The notes: generated from the letters alone by a model not told the origin. 64,000 bases of DNA from Phoronis australis (GCA_002633005.1 NMRA01000108.1:761855-825854); one strand, 5' to 3'. Shown: positions 18,101-30,276, counted from the first letter of the stretch. Made by a program: numbers and translations.

Positions 18101-21100
18101 TGTCGTCTCCTGAATAAAAATCTATTTGCCGAATTTCTATCAAGGAACTCCGGTCCGAAACTTTTTGTCATCTGTCGTCAGCTTCAAAGGAACATACCTA
18201 CCAAATTTCAACAAGATCCTGCAGTGCTGTAGTGGGGCGTAGGCGCACGAAAGTGAAGCCAACCACCTTTTGGCATTTGAACGTAGCACCTACGCACCGT
18301 AAGTTACGTTCAGTGCTCAAGGTGATACGGTGGGCTCTGGGCACCTACTTACCTCTAATTTTACCACTACAGCACTGATCCTGCAAGAGCTTTGGAGATA
18401 CAGCAGCAGACGCCAGACGCCCAGACAGAGATGACGACGACATGTACCCACATTTAAAAATATGTGGGCACAAAAAAGCTACTAAAAATTATTGGTGTTA
18501 TACAAAAGTAGATTTTCACAAGGGGTATTATGATTTCAACGCTATACAAACCTCCATACACGTAGAGAAGCTTTCCAACCTGAACATGAGCCGTAAACGA
18601 GCGTGCTGAAGGCTGTGACCCACTGGTAGAACACAGCCTCCACTTTCCTAAAACAAAAAGTGCAGGAATTAAAAGACTGGCACAAAACACAGTGTCATGT
18701 GGCACTTACTTCCTCTAGTGTTGGAAACCACGTCATTACCCATTCTGCTGGTGGTACAGACGTAACACTAAGTTCAAAATGCAGTGATCAATGATTGTGC
18801 GACTGGATTAATTTGTTTTTATTAATTAAAAATACTACTTCTGCTACCTACAATACCGAGAAAAATTACAAAACTAAAAGTAAAATACAAATTAATGACT
18901 GCAGGCGCAATGACCAGGTTTAGGACCGTGCATTTTCAAGTGTGCAAAAGATGCACTTTTAACAGACCCTGTCCCCCTCTCATCTTCCATGATTTTACTT
19001 CCATTTTCTCAGGTGCATGCAGGTCGTTAACAACCCCTCCAATTTATGGTAAAACTTACTCAATTTTGGACAAAAATAAGGACTAAAACCTCCCCGTTTT
19101 CAATTTTCAATTATTGTGAATGCCAACAATTTTTCAAAATATTTTTTGACAGTAGCTACGGAATGAAACTGAACACAGAAAAGCGTTAATTTCTGGTGCT
19201 ACATATCTGACTAATAGACAAAATGCCACATTGCGACCCTAACGGGTGAAATTTGACAGTACCTTGTGTGCGTTTTGGACAATATCACTAATTCAACACG
19301 ACCCTTTAATAAAGGTCAACAACATCACCATAGTTACCTTTGATTATATATTGGGAGTACATGTTCGTGACCATTTTCCTAATGGACGACTCCATGTCAG
19401 AGCGCTGGTCCACCGCATAACACAGGGCTTTCTTCAGTTCTTGAACTGCGAACACTTCATTGTAGAGTAGAGTGTATACTTGGTACTTGATCATGTAAGT
19501 GTCAATGAAGTGAGGGCTGACAACGGAACAAAAGAAAACAAATATGATAAAACCCCACCAAAAGTAACGCGACGTGATTATGTCATTTACTCCCAACTGG
19601 AGGCCAACGACATGGCGGCCGTTTATTGTCTAACACATTTGTTCAAATCAGCCAAATTCCACAAAAAAGACTTTTTGAAATCTGATGCACAGTATCTATA
19701 AACTGCACAGATTAGCATATTAATCATGTGTGTTCTAAAATACAGATTAACTCTAGATTAACTGGTGATTTTCCAGTTACAATTTTGACCTAGTGCCGAA
19801 TTTCCCATAAAGAAATGGCAAGGGTTAAAACCAAGATGGCGGAATCTCCTAGGCAACCCTAGTCAGTTGACGTCACACTTTCCATCCATATTTAGGACTC
19901 AATATGGCAGACACGTGTAATTACATTTCAAGTTTTCATTTTTCCATAAAAGATATATACCAAAAATAATAATATTTTTCAATGTTAAATGTCTGCACCT
20001 TGGTATTACCAGAAAACACTGCGAAAAATTGTAGAAAAATTAATAAATGTCAACGTTGGTTACTTATTTTTATAAGAAATTCGGAACATTTCATGGGAAA
20101 CAAAAGTTAACCACAAGCTTGCCAGAGATGAATATTACTGCATTCCCACAGGTGGATTTAGTGAAGGTACAAAAATAAACGCAATCATAATGATGTTTTC
20201 AACAGCTACGCGTACACTTTTCCTTCAAATACTGTGGTTCAGTCCCCCTTTCAACATTCATAGGTCCACCAGCAATTCCTTCAAAAATACCATAACAGTT
20301 GATGTCATCCATCTTCAGAAAATAACTTGATGCGTCACAAGGTGTTTATCTGTCTCTAATTACTGGCCAAAAACAGGCTGCAAACAACTGTGGCCTATAG
20401 TGAATAAATCTGTCCAGGACGAGAGATCCCATTGACCAACTCTTCCCAGGACACAACACAACAATAAACCAATCACTTATGATCAGCAGTTAGAAATAAA
20501 GACAAGCCAATTGTCATCATGTAGTTCTGGGCAACAGAGGTAAAGAAAGCGCAGGCTTCATCACTTTCTACAGCAATTATTCCTCGATCCATGGAAAGAA
20601 AATTTCAACAAATTCACTCTCCAGTATATACTGTGAAAATGTTAAGACTCTTCAAAATTGTGTAACACAGTAATCAACTGACTTAATGGTGCATTAGTAG
20701 CTTTTAATTAGTTTATTTTAACCGAGGGAGTTGATCTTATCCAACCAAGTAAGCCACCTCATTCACTTCATTAACCACAAGACAGTGGGAGGATTTCAGA
20801 CTGGTGAGTAAACTTTCTTGTGTCAACAGCCAACTCTCACCCATCTCTGAATAACCTGGCCTTGTGAAACCTACAGTAAAATCTCATCAGTTTAGTCCAC
20901 AATACGGTCGACAAGTGAAAATTTTGTTTTATATTTTTCCATGAACTTGTAGCAACAAATGGTTTTCTATGGTCAAGAGTTGTGTCACAGCTCCAGACAA
21001 GTTGTACCACACCATCAGAAAAATTGTTAAAAAATGTGGACGTTAGCAACAAAGTCAAATGACCAATGACAAAAAACGCGGAAACTTTTACGGCCCAAAT

Positions 21101-24100
21101 CATGCCCGATAGCCATCCTTGAAATGATCAATGTGAACACGTTACCACCATGAGTAGCATGCGTCTGCGTCCTTTTAGCTCGCCCGTCCACTCCCAACCC
21201 CCAACCCACACATTTTTGGTTGCAGGGCGGCAGTATTTGTCTCCGCACTTAACAATAACACGAGACGCCATTGAAAATCCCACCACGCTGCCCCCCCCCG
21301 GCAATGTTGACAATTTACGTTCCTCCGAAACATAAAGAGCAACTTCCGCTTTTCGAGGTGAACGTCATCTGCAACGCCACGGTAAGAAAGGAATTTGCCG
21401 CAGATATTTTATATCAAATCCGATTTTTTTACGCGGAAATATTATAAAAAAAGCGGAAAGCACATTTGAAAAAAGTGGAAATCCGCGTTTCCGCGGAAAA
21501 TTCCAAGCCCTGATTTTTGTCAATTAGTTTTGTCCGAAATTGGTGAGAATTTACTTGTTTTTTTTGCAATAAACTTGATTCAAATTTAAGAACAATATGC
21601 CAGTTCAAAATCCAATTTCTCTGATAAGTTGAATCAAATACGTCTTTCATTTGCCCTGTTGTTTTTAATGTCTTAACTAACTGCTTCATGTGTTTTATTG
21701 GTTTTAGTTGTTCACTGCTGTTTGTCTTAAATTTGTTTATGTTGTTTATTTTAGAACTTCAAGTATAAAAAATTATCAATATCATAAATATATATCAACT
21801 AAAATTTATGAAACTCATCAACAACAATGGCCCAGTTCCAAATGAACTAGCGCCACTGTTAAATTAATTCAATTCCTACTTCACCGTGTGTAAACTTTTT
21901 ACTTTTACTATCTTTTTAATACATATAGATTATTACATGGCGAAGTCGTTATCCCCCGTTATCTAGAGCCCGAGTGGATTTTGGAGAATTATCGCCCGAG
22001 GGGCGTTAGCCCCGAGGGTGATAATTCTCCAAAATCCACGAGGGCTCTAGGTAAGGGGGATAACGGCTGAGAACATGTAATAATCTATTTATACCACATA
22101 CTAAACGAGAAACATTGCAATGAATCGATTTACCTTTTCTGACTCTCCACGGCTTTGTAACTACTTTCTATGTCAGAGGCCCGGGGTCGGAGGTCGTGAC
22201 CTTTTAAGAAAAGCCCGGCTATTTTTGTCAAATAATGCTTTTACTCAAAACCAATTGAAAACTTAAATATTATAGAAATAAATTGAATTTATAAATTAAG
22301 GTTTACCAACTATTATAGCTTAAAACACGTTTTTTTTCACGCTAAGCTTCGACCGGGAAATTATCGTCTGCTAAAGTAGGTTACCACTGGTAACTGAATA
22401 TAATTCTCAAGTCAAAGATCCTGACGACACGATACCCGCATTCAAACTAGAGATCGGTGATTTACAAGTAAGAGGACATGAGAGAAAAATTTCACCGAAT
22501 GAAGATATCATTTTTATGGAAATTATGTGTCTTAGTTTTTGTAGCGTATAAGTACAGTACAATGCGGTTTGTTGAACGTGCGATTATTGCGCGTGCTCAT
22601 TTAAGTATTCTATTTTCACTCTTGATGACATCAGTCACTGCGTGGTGTAGTGGTAAAGTCGGCGACCAGCAAAATTAAGGACCCGGGTTTGACCCCGTCC
22701 TCGATTTCCCGCCAAATCGTTATCTCACTAGTGAGATAACTTTATGGGTTATTACACGGTTGTATCTGCCATTTGACGCTAATATTGTGGTATAATTTAA
22801 CTTATTTTATTGATTTGTGGGTTTTTTAGTTGTTTACTACAGTTAATCTTAGACTTCAATATCTAGTCAGGTCTGCTCAACTATGGAAAAGAGACTCGAG
22901 CAAAGTTTGGTGGTCGTAGGTACAGAAACTCTCTATGTCGCCAGATTTACCTTAAGAACATTGCTTCAGCACAATCGGAGAGTGCGCAAGTGGCTTTTGT
23001 GAGGTCATTCGGGGGCTGCTTAATAACGACATCGGGTGCCATCTGGTAGGATACGACCCACAGACTGGCCCTGGCTGTGTACAATCTTGCCAGCACACGG
23101 TTCACTTTTAACAGCTTCTTTGATCCAGCTGTCATCTTGAATGCTAAAAGAGACACGTGTACCTGTCTATCATTCATTGAGCATGAAAGGAACTTCAGTT
23201 CTAAAAGTTATGAAAAAGCTGCTGCTACTACAGGTAGAGTTATGATAATTCTTAAATAATTTTGCATAAAAATAATTGCACATAATTATTTCTCTGTTTT
23301 TCTGTTTTCACAAGTTGACAACCTGCAATAATTTCGTTCTAACAGCGAAACTTTAATTAAATGTTGTTCTACGATGTCCTCATAGTACAAACCAAGCTTG
23401 AAATGGCCTAAAATCTACTTAACCTTTATTTTTGATAAGCTTGACAAATACAATTTGTGTGCTAAATAGGTGAAAAATTAAATCACCCAGCCTGTGAACC
23501 AAGGTTTCAGAAACATCTCTATTGTGTGTGATGGACCACAAACTAATAAGGTGGAAATATAATCCGCCTTCCCATTACATTTAATTCAGACTAATTTGCC
23601 ATTGGAACATAATTCAGATCAGCGTGATAACCTACTGTCACAAATTGTCGCATTTCTCATTTGACTGGACCAACATTCCACTGTGCTAACTTTATAAGTT
23701 TCACCCTACACATGTAGTGTCGCCACACTGTTGCGATCCTTTTTCTCGAGAATACCTGGAGTGAATAACTTGCTCCAAGTGTTGATTGGAACCTTGGTTT
23801 TATCTGGTAACCAGTTACAACTTCCTTACGTGTTAGAATTGTTGCTTTGAGATGTGTACTTAAAGGTTGTACAGATAGCAGCTGGCAAGAAGAACACAGC
23901 GACACAATTTAGTACGGTCAAGAAAAATAATCCGAATTGAACCTTTCGCACCGCACTTTCTTAATCGGAATATCAGCAGTCCGCTCTCTAGTACGTTTTT
24001 TCAAGCATGTACTTTAGTATCGTCCTAAACTTAAACTGTTCCAAATCAAATTTCACATTCAGTGTACAGTATGTTAGTCCAACACTATAAATCTGTAGTG

Positions 24101-24480
24101 CGAAAGGCCCTTCAATTATTGATATCAAGGCATGTGTCTCTGCAGGGGCTGGGTTGCAAAATGCACTACTATGTATACAAATTAGTGCAAAGCGTCATAG
24201 TTTTGTAGGTGGCACTACAACATGGCTATCCAAACAATGGTCAGTACAAGTGGTGTGGACCAGACCCTTGCCCCCATCTCTCTGGATCTGCCCCAGTAGA
24301 TTAACAAAATGAAAATGCCCAAAACTCACTTTTCACTTTTGTTACGACATTGGTAAGTCTTTCAATGTAACTGTCAGCATCTTTATCCGTTTTGAAAATC
24401 TTGTCTCTCTTCAAAACAGCAACTTTTACCATATCACAAAGTTCCAGGGCAGTCTTGCAGGATTCCTCAACTGACGCCAT
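8961..24480 (-). CDS. Kelch-repeat beta-propeller protein with C-terminal MYND zinc finger, complete, 10 exons, 480 aa
   Basis: Seen, minus strand: exons 24480-24330, 23881-23830, 19516-19338, 18647-18552, 17002-16816, 15563-15365, 13008-12867, 11413-11350, 10837-10643 and 9138-8961. Total 1443 nt = 480 codons plus stop, with phases matching at every join. Residues 1-127 are a helical, non-kelch N-terminus (MASVEESCKTALELCD...). From about 150 there are kelch-like blades: LLYVYGG, LYLHGG, MYIFGG, then degenerate ones with FNDLVVL and FNDVHCC. Residues 423-470 are a MYND finger (C....C, then QCARCKLMRYCSRDCQ..HW..EHKQVC). Known: kelch propellers and MYND fingers are protein-interaction modules. 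I do not recognise the family, so no function is given. Exon 2 (52 nt) and exon 8 (64 nt) are the least certain; exon 9 uses a GTAGGT donor. Exon 6 exists in a second copy at 14315-14117. Confidence 0.8.
9400..10525 (-). repeat. Array of the CTAGTGGC repeat, ~150-bp period (minus orientation)
   Basis: Degenerate GCCACTAGGGG(G/T)CA cores recur near 9504, 9649, 9915, 10050, 10201 and 10337, alternating with 'cataggaacacat' and 'tttggcagat' blocks. The array ends near 10525 with a near-palindromic ACATAAATATGTGGGCGC. The same family occurs at 17160-18475, 52270-52514 and 63340-64000. Confidence 0.8.
11705..12310 (+). mobile_element. 5' part of a THAP-domain DNA transposon, cut at an assembly join
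   Basis: TTAA at 11701-11704 is followed by AGGCGAAGGCAACC, the terminal inverted repeat of the full copy at 54905-56840. The 5' region and THAP exon match that copy closely until the single N at 12311, after which the sequence is unrelated. It lies in the intron between kelch-MYND exons 7 and 8. Confidence 0.85.
11965..12310 (+). pseudogene. THAP-domain transposase N-terminus (partial)
   Basis: The ATG at 11965 starts MPHCCCVPECTNY, with LHRFP, then VCGKHF and a DAIPSV box: the C-x(3-4)-C...C-x2-H THAP zinc finger pattern, with C6/C10 and the CGKH pair visible. This copy keeps its frame across the region where the 55-kb copy has frameshifts (CERD-like YERDLYAEL intact). The rest of the transposase is absent at the N. 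Confidence 0.8.
13975..14752. repeat. 778-bp duplicated block, copy 1 (includes second copy of kelch exon 6)
   Basis: Colinear with 15223-16000 with no net length change and only scattered mismatches. It carries a second exon 6 at 14315-14117 with identical splice sites and one obvious residue change (HKDKMYIFGG versus HKDMMYIFGG). Its right side is interrupted at 14752 by a CAGGGCTCGACG element that copy 2 lacks. Confidence 0.92.
14752..15221. mobile_element. Transposon end beginning CAGGGCTCGACG (right end not seen)
   Basis: Abrupt insertion relative to the duplicate block. The first 130 bp carry five or so iterations of a (C)CAGGTCGCA(TTTT)-type motif. It is truncated at the N at 15222. 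Its family was not identified. Confidence 0.6.
15223..16000. repeat. 778-bp duplicated block, copy 2 (includes kelch exon 6)
   Basis: Begins immediately after the single N at 15222 and matches 13975-14752 base for base at an offset of 1248. It continues past 16000 into intron sequence without the transposon seen in copy 1. Confidence 0.92.
16661..16755. repeat. Approximately 34-bp minisatellite, three units
   Basis: Repeats of GAATTCC(T/C)CTCGCACTCA with CCCCCATGA(T/C)GCA, about 60 bp from the exon 5 donor of the kelch-MYND gene. On the minus strand each unit contains GGGGGTGAGTGC, a donor-like string. Confidence 0.75.
17160..18475 (-). repeat. Second array of the CTAGTGGC repeat, ~150-bp period (minus orientation)
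   Basis: Degenerate cores recur near 17292, 17445, 17603, 17750, 17894 and 18050, spaced 144-158 bp. Interspersed blocks (TTTGGCAGATAGA, CATAGGAACACAT) match the 9.4-10.5 kb array. It ends with an ATATGTGGGCAC motif near 18470. It lies in the intron between kelch exons 4 and 5. Confidence 0.8.
18222..18377. mobile_element. 156-bp MITE with CAGTGCTGTAGTGG inverted ends and 6-bp TSD
   Basis: Starts CAGTGCTGTAGTGG and ends with its exact reverse complement, CCACTACAGCACTG. It is flanked by ATCCTG at 18216-18221 and 18378-18383. It split an older CTAGTGGC-family unit, so it is the younger insertion. Confidence 0.88.
21045..21512 (-). mobile_element. CAGGGCTTGG-family element, reverse orientation
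   Basis: Ends ATTCCAAGCCCTG at 21512, with subterminal CCGCGGAAA/CGCGTTTCC and a run matching the 48496-49006 element in reverse (the block encoding FTSKSGSCSLCF-like antisense text around 21340, then the CGGAAACTTTTACGG end). The left end is diverged (CAAATGACCAATG), so the exact boundary is uncertain. Confidence 0.7.
21928..22092. repeat. Long near-perfect inverted repeat (hairpin)
   Basis: Arms of about 70 bp: AGATTATTACATGG, GTTATCCCCC, CTAGAGCCC and TGGATTTTGGAGAATTATC on the left recur as reverse complements in the same order on the right, around a centre near 22005. It is probably a palindromic MITE end. No target duplication was resolved. Confidence 0.85.
22640..22702 (+). repeat. 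tRNA-like sequence (SINE head or tRNA relic)
   Basis: TGGTGTAGTGGTAAAG resembles an A box, and GGGTTTGACCCC about 30 bp later a degenerate B box (mismatched from GGTTCGANTCC). No convincing anticodon arm was found. It is followed by a perfect 22-bp palindrome at 22719-22740. Confidence 0.35.
22951..23162 (-). other. Possible alternative exon, unassigned open frame
   Basis: On minus, an acceptor (ATAGACAG) before 23162 and a donor (TTAAG/GTAAAT) after 22951 bound a 212-nt open stretch. In the frame open throughout it ends in phase 2, compatible with kelch-MYND exon 3. However, exon 1 ends in phase 1 and cannot join it directly, so it was left out of the main model. Confidence 0.25.
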
Positions 24481-25332
24481 CTTCAGGAGTATATGGCGGG
24501 CCTCTCAAAAATTAGGTTCTCATCAGTAGATTCCTGTTGCCACTACCTGGCACCAAGTGGTGACTAATGGTAGAAGACGTGCTTGTTCAATACTGAAATT
24601 CAAATTGAAAATGAACCTAAGATTGAAACAGAAAAAACGCAGTAATTCTACCACAGGCAACTTGGGTTGATAATTGTTCAAAATATGATAAAAGATAACA
24701 ATTCCTATTAACAGCCGATACGATTTTTCATGCTAGGTAAATCTTCAATCATGACAATTTACGATTTATCATCACAGAGCAAAAGAAGGTTTCCCCTGAA
24801 GGTTTCCCTGAATGACACTTCGAGCGATGATCATTTATCATCAGCCTGTAATGAATTCACATCAACCAAAATGGGGGTGTATCAACCGGTGTATCAAGGG
24901 GTGGGAAAAGTTTCCATATGCGTGCTTCAAAATTCCAGCTATGACCTTCCAAGAACAGGACTAAGAGCAAAGATCAAACCCTAGACCTGCAAAAATGAAA
25001 TAAACTTCATGGTTCAAATTCATACATGAAATAACAGTAAACAACTCTTAGAACTAACATAGCAATCAGAAGAAATTCACTATTGTTTCTGCCATATATG
25101 ATGACGGTCATGTGCGTCTGCCAACTGTTCTGAGAATGACCACTATGTCATCTTGTTTACTATAAAGAAATCAAAACATATGCGGATGACAAATGGCCAT
25201 TGAATTAATCACTCAAATGAAACAAAAACAAGTTACAGTACCATAATTACACGAGAAACATGTTAGCAAAGTAATAATACCATCAAAACTAACATACGCT
25301 GTAAAAACATATCACATATTTCATGACACTTT

Positions 25333-25378
25333 GAGAACCAGATTGAGTGCAAAAAACTGGTTCTCAAAATGTGGGAGC
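25333..25378. repeat. Small hairpin, GAGAACCAG/CTGGTTCTC family
   Basis: GAGAACCAG and its complement CTGGTTCTC are separated by a short spacer, followed by GTGGGAGCCCC. The same arrangement recurs at about 40876-40930 and 48061-48125. Confidence 0.65.
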
Positions 25379-25444
25379 CCCATTACCGTTTGTGCTGCGG
25401 AGAAGTCATGCAACCACATCTGGTAAAGTTATCACTATTTGTAG

Positions 25445-25753
25445 CAGGGCTTGGAATGACAAATGGCGAAAAACGCGGAAATTTTTACGGCCCGAAACAT
25501 GCGCGCAGGCAGCCTTGAAAAAGTCGGTGTGGACCTTTTTTGCCGACAAAAATCGAGAGGACTAAAAAAAAAAACGGTACCACCTCCGGAAGCGTGCGTC
25601 TGTCTTAGCTCGTCNNNNNNNNNNNNNNNNNNNNNNNNNNNNNNNNNNNNNNNNNNNNNNNNNNNNNNNNNNNNNNNNNNNNNNNNNNNNNNNNNNNNNN
25701 NNNNNNNNNNNNNNNNNNNNNNNNNNNNNNNNNNNNNNNNNNNNNNNNNNNNN
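25445..25753. mobile_element. CAGGGCTTGG-family element running into a 139-bp N gap
   Basis: CAGGGCTTGGAATGAC at 25445, then GGCGAAAAACGCGG, TTTTTACGGCCCG and GGTACCACCTCCGGAAGCG match the 48.5-49.0 kb element in reverse order. Sequence is lost at 25615-25753 (N), and the far end is not visible. Confidence 0.75.
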
Positions 25754-28700
25754 CTCTCCGTTTTAACGTTGATCATCGTCAATACACCTCCAAAAATTGC
25801 ACATCGTCTTTGCGCAAACTACATTGAGATTTAAGTCTCCCGAAAAAAGTTGACGATCGGATAGTGTTTAAAAGTCTAATTCTAAATTTCTCCAGTTAGT
25901 GCACAAATGAAGTAAAAGAAAGTAGTTCTGCTTGTCGCGTCAGCTGTTGGTATCATTATCTCGATTTATGACCCACAACGCGTGACTGGACAAAGCCTTT
26001 TCAATTTAGCCGGTGGAGCGTGAGACCCCTGAGGTCCCAATCGAGTCCTCACGACAACTTCGCGTTATGATGAGGCCTAATTCACTTCCGGCTTCACCCT
26101 CTCTACAGCCTACAGGGGCCTGAGCTAGATACGGTGGCCCATTCACTTTCTAGTCCAAATAAAGACCACTCTGATGAAAAATAGCTGCCCATGCCAAGAC
26201 ACACTGAAAATGAAGACCAAGGGAAAACAGTGTCTCATACAATATCGCAAGACAAAAACAATAAGTGTGCTTTATCCATTTTACAATGAACTTAGAGTGG
26301 TGATTCAGTCACAGAAGATACAAATTTATAAAGCGCTTGTGATTTTAACAGATTGTAAACAATAACTGGAACTAATTACTCCGATATAAGTACAGGTGTG
26401 TTCTTTTACAAACCTGAAAAAAGTCGCGAAATGAGAGCAAAAGTCGCGTTCAGGTGATTTCGGGCGAGTCGACTTCTTGACTGTCCAAAAGGCTAAGTCA
26501 AGACAAAGTCATCATTGAGCCCGACGGCAACGCCAACAGGCACGTCTAAAACAGTAACGCTAACTAACACTACTGGCCAAGTTCATGCGGTGGTAATGTT
26601 TTTCTATTATTGGAAAATAGGCATACATGCCCTGCGGCTACGGACGCCGCAGCCACAGGCGTGCAGGCATTACGTAATCAGCCAACTGGCCAACAATGAA
26701 CAATAGGCTACAACTGGAATGGATGAATGCCCTCAAACGAGATTCATCTAAGGTTGTAAAAGCTTTTATCCGCGGATTACCGCACCCGGAGCTCACTCGC
26801 CGACCCATGACATAAACAAAAAAGGCGTTCTTCTGACCTGTTATTGCAAACCTTCTAGCATCCTAGGTTAGACTGTCCTCGTGTTATGGACCGTCTGCTT
26901 TAGATTATACCATTTTGGAGAGAGATTGAAATAGTAATTACCCATTTTACAATTCATCGCGAAGACATAAGCTTTTCATTGAAATTTTTTACACCAAATG
27001 ACAATGGAAAGATGAATAATATATTATCGAGACAAAAATATAATGAAATACGAACTTCATAATACATTCTTTTAATTTCTTATCCCTTTGTATGGACTCG
27101 TCTATTTTATGGATTTCCTTTCGCTGAACAGGGTGATGTCCAATCAAAACTGATGTTGTGTATGTAGGTTGGCAGAAAGGGAAAGTTCCTGGCCGTGGTT
27201 ATCGTTTGCAGCTGTCAGCTGTTTGCTGCGCTAATTTCGGGACCTTTGGTGCCAAACGTGGCACCGTCAAGGTGGGTATTTGACTCATTTAGTCTTGAGG
27301 CAGTGCCAGGCAATACTGCGTGAGAATTCATAGTCGGATTGTCGTGAAGAAAGTGCAGGGTTGCATTGCACAGTGCACTGTTCGAACTTAGAAACACAGG
27401 CCAAGGAACACGGTCATAGTGAGGTCGACAAGCTAATACTCTATATTTTTAATGGGGGTGTCGGCTGGAAAATTAATACACCCACCATTTAGACGGTGGA
27501 ACCAAAAAAGGAACTCATGTAAAAGTCACCTTTTCAACTAGCCTTGGTACAAAGCTGTATAGGCCTATTATGTTTTGTATTTTGACGATAGTCTTCATAC
27601 AGCTAGCTGGCTACTTTTCAACATTCTTGTAGAGTTTTGTTCCAGAATCTAGAAACACCACCCTTTGCCTTGGCTTTTGTAAGAGTATAAGCTGTTAATT
27701 CCACACATAAACCGTTAACCCTTTAGTATATTCTTGACCAACTACATTTTTAACCCATTGGTACACGAGATGACATTTGTTGTCAAAAAGGAGAACATAT
27801 GCAAGCAACGCCTGAAATATCGGACATTTTGACACATTATTATCAGAATGGACAAACTGTGTTTTCACAAGCCTACAAATATGTAGATTGTTAAGGAAAC
27901 TTAGTTGAGCTCCTGTTTGGGACTGCTTCATGCAACTGGGCACATGTTGCCATGTACGCCTTACAGCAGTGAACTGTCTAACCATGTGATGGCCGCGGAC
28001 GCATTGTCGCATTGTCATCAAATTGCAACAAGTGCATTTTGATATATTTGCTGCCAGAAAATAACTCTCTTAGCAACAATGGTATGTATGAAATATCATT
28101 TGATGAAAAAAATCAGACAGTGCAGATGGCCAACTAAAAGCACAACTTTCAATCTCACTGCAGTGCAAAGTATGTTCTTGCTCCCTTGAGCCGTGTGCTG
28201 TTGCCTGGATTCGACTTAAGCTTAAAGGAACAATATCACTGAGAAAAACAATTTTCTGGAACAAGCATCAACCTAGACTGTGTGCAGTCACAGTGTAACA
28301 CTCTGATGATGGAGCTAAATCCCATCTTTTACATAGCGGAATATTTGAGTGTATTTTAGTGACGAAGACACTAAGCCTTGATTTCAGTGAATATCTGGGA
28401 GACAACGGTGAAAATTGACGATTTGTTCTAAACTCACGAAAACAGATTTTGTTGTTTTATAGCTCTAGTCAAAGCTAATAACTTCAAAAAGTCTATTCTG
28501 TTCAGCGAAAATCCCCACAATGCATTTTCAGCTGTAAAACTGACAATGTCCCATAAATACCTGCACATGAAAAAATCAAACAGTGTAGGGTTGTCAGTTC
28601 ATTCGAGTGTTTTGATTGTGAAGAAAGGTTTTAGGTACCACTTTAAACTGTTTATGGGCTCACCCACTTTGGGCTGACTTGGGAGTCTAAACTGCGTCCT

Positions 28701-29260
28701 TTCTTGGCAAAATCAAAACGAGGCTATGGTGTAAAAAGCCAGACAGTATTGGAGGTTGAATTCCAGTTGCATTATATGCAAGTTGATATCATTTATTTCT
28801 CAGATTTTGTTTCAAGGAAGGTTTCACAAAATGTCCAAGTTTTAGGTCCGTCTAATTTGTGGTACTACATACACTTTGTGTACAGGTTATTTTCTTTAGA
28901 TTTGTGTAGTTGGAAAAAGGGACCTTCTGTAGGGTTTGAACTCCTAAAGTGAACCCTTCTAAATGAGCGGCTTGTAGAGACTATTTTCTGTGATCACATT
29001 GGAGGATTGGTTTATGGAACTTCCCAAGTTTGAGGTCCTGACATGGTAGTGTTAATTGGCATGTGTTACTTTATGTGGGTGTGCCTTTCAAATTTGATAT
29101 GTTGGCAACAGAATGTACATCGCCTGGATAATAAAAAATCTGTTTATGTATCCAGGTTCTCTGCTACATTGTATCATGGAGTAGGTATGACCCTATCCAT
29201 TTAAATTCCATTCGGCACCAAGGGGTTTATCTGTGGAATAAACTTCAATGTGTAACAGTG

Positions 29261-30276
29261 CTTTCCCATTAGGGTAACTTTGGTTTACCGAAGCTTCGTC
29301 GAAACTTCACTGAAACTTCGCTTATCTTTCCCACTTAACAAGCGCTATCGAAGTTATCACTGTGACAACAGACGACGCAGTTCATTCGTACTCTCAACAG
29401 AGTACTGAGTAGTGGGTTCAAGGCTTACTGAAAATTGTTTGCCTATCATTTAGGAGTGTTTATAAAAATGATCAGTGTCTGTCTTTCTCTGCTGCTTTCT
29501 TTTATTTATATACGTCCGTCTATTGAGAGTAAATGCCCTTTCATATTGACTTAACTCCGGTCTGAGCGGAGCGTCGATGTAAACAGCGCAGTTAACTGGA
29601 CCGTTCATACTGACTTTGGTAGTTAATGACCATCGAAGCAAAGGGTTGGTGACGCTGAAGTCATCGAAGTTATCGCAAGGTAGCGCTAAGATTTTTTTCA
29701 GTGTGACAATTTGGAACATTTAAATGTGTTAAGTGACATTATACTCATTTTTAAATCGATTGGTTATCATTAAAGCAAAAAATAAGTACTTATTAGTGAC
29801 GGCACTGCTCTGTAACTGTTGATGATAACAGTGGCACCTGGCGATAACTTCGATTGGACCGGAGTTGAGCGTTCATACTGCACCGCAACGTCAACGCTGC
29901 GGTCTTAAATCCACCTATTAACTGCGATGTAAACTGGAGCTCTTAACTGCGATCCAGGACCGGAGTTAAGCGTTCATACTGACCGCAACTTCCCAAACCA
30001 TCGATGCGTCGACGTTAGTATGAAAGGCCGTTAAGTCGGCTACGCTACAATAACAAAGAACACTTTTTGCGAGTCTCGCGTGGTCGTATGTCGTTGCTGC
30101 AACCTCTACCATTAACTTCGACGAAGCTTCACTTTAGTGTTCCCAATACACTGAAGCTTCGGTGAGAACCAAAGCTTCACTTAAGGGAAGTTTCGCTTGC
30201 AGATTAACTACCGGAGTTAACCTTTCCCACTAACCAAAACTTCGGTAAAAGAGAAGTTTTGTTTCTAATGGGAAAG
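29261..30276. mobile_element. Nested inverted-repeat elements (MITE within MITE)
   Basis: Outer ends CTTTCCCATTAG (29261) and CTAATGGGAAAG (30276) bracket many CGAAGCTTC-type palindromic subterminal repeats. An inner element, about 29535-30028, has ends CCTTTCATATTGAC / GTTAGTATGAAAGG and its own ACCGGAGTTAA / TTAACTCCGG repeats. No ORF was found. Confidence 0.8.

Noticed and set aside
22951-23162. Exon 2 of the kelch-MYND gene
   Set aside because: Phase does not connect to exon 1; the 52-nt exon at 23881-23830 connects both sides. Kept only as a possible alternative exon.
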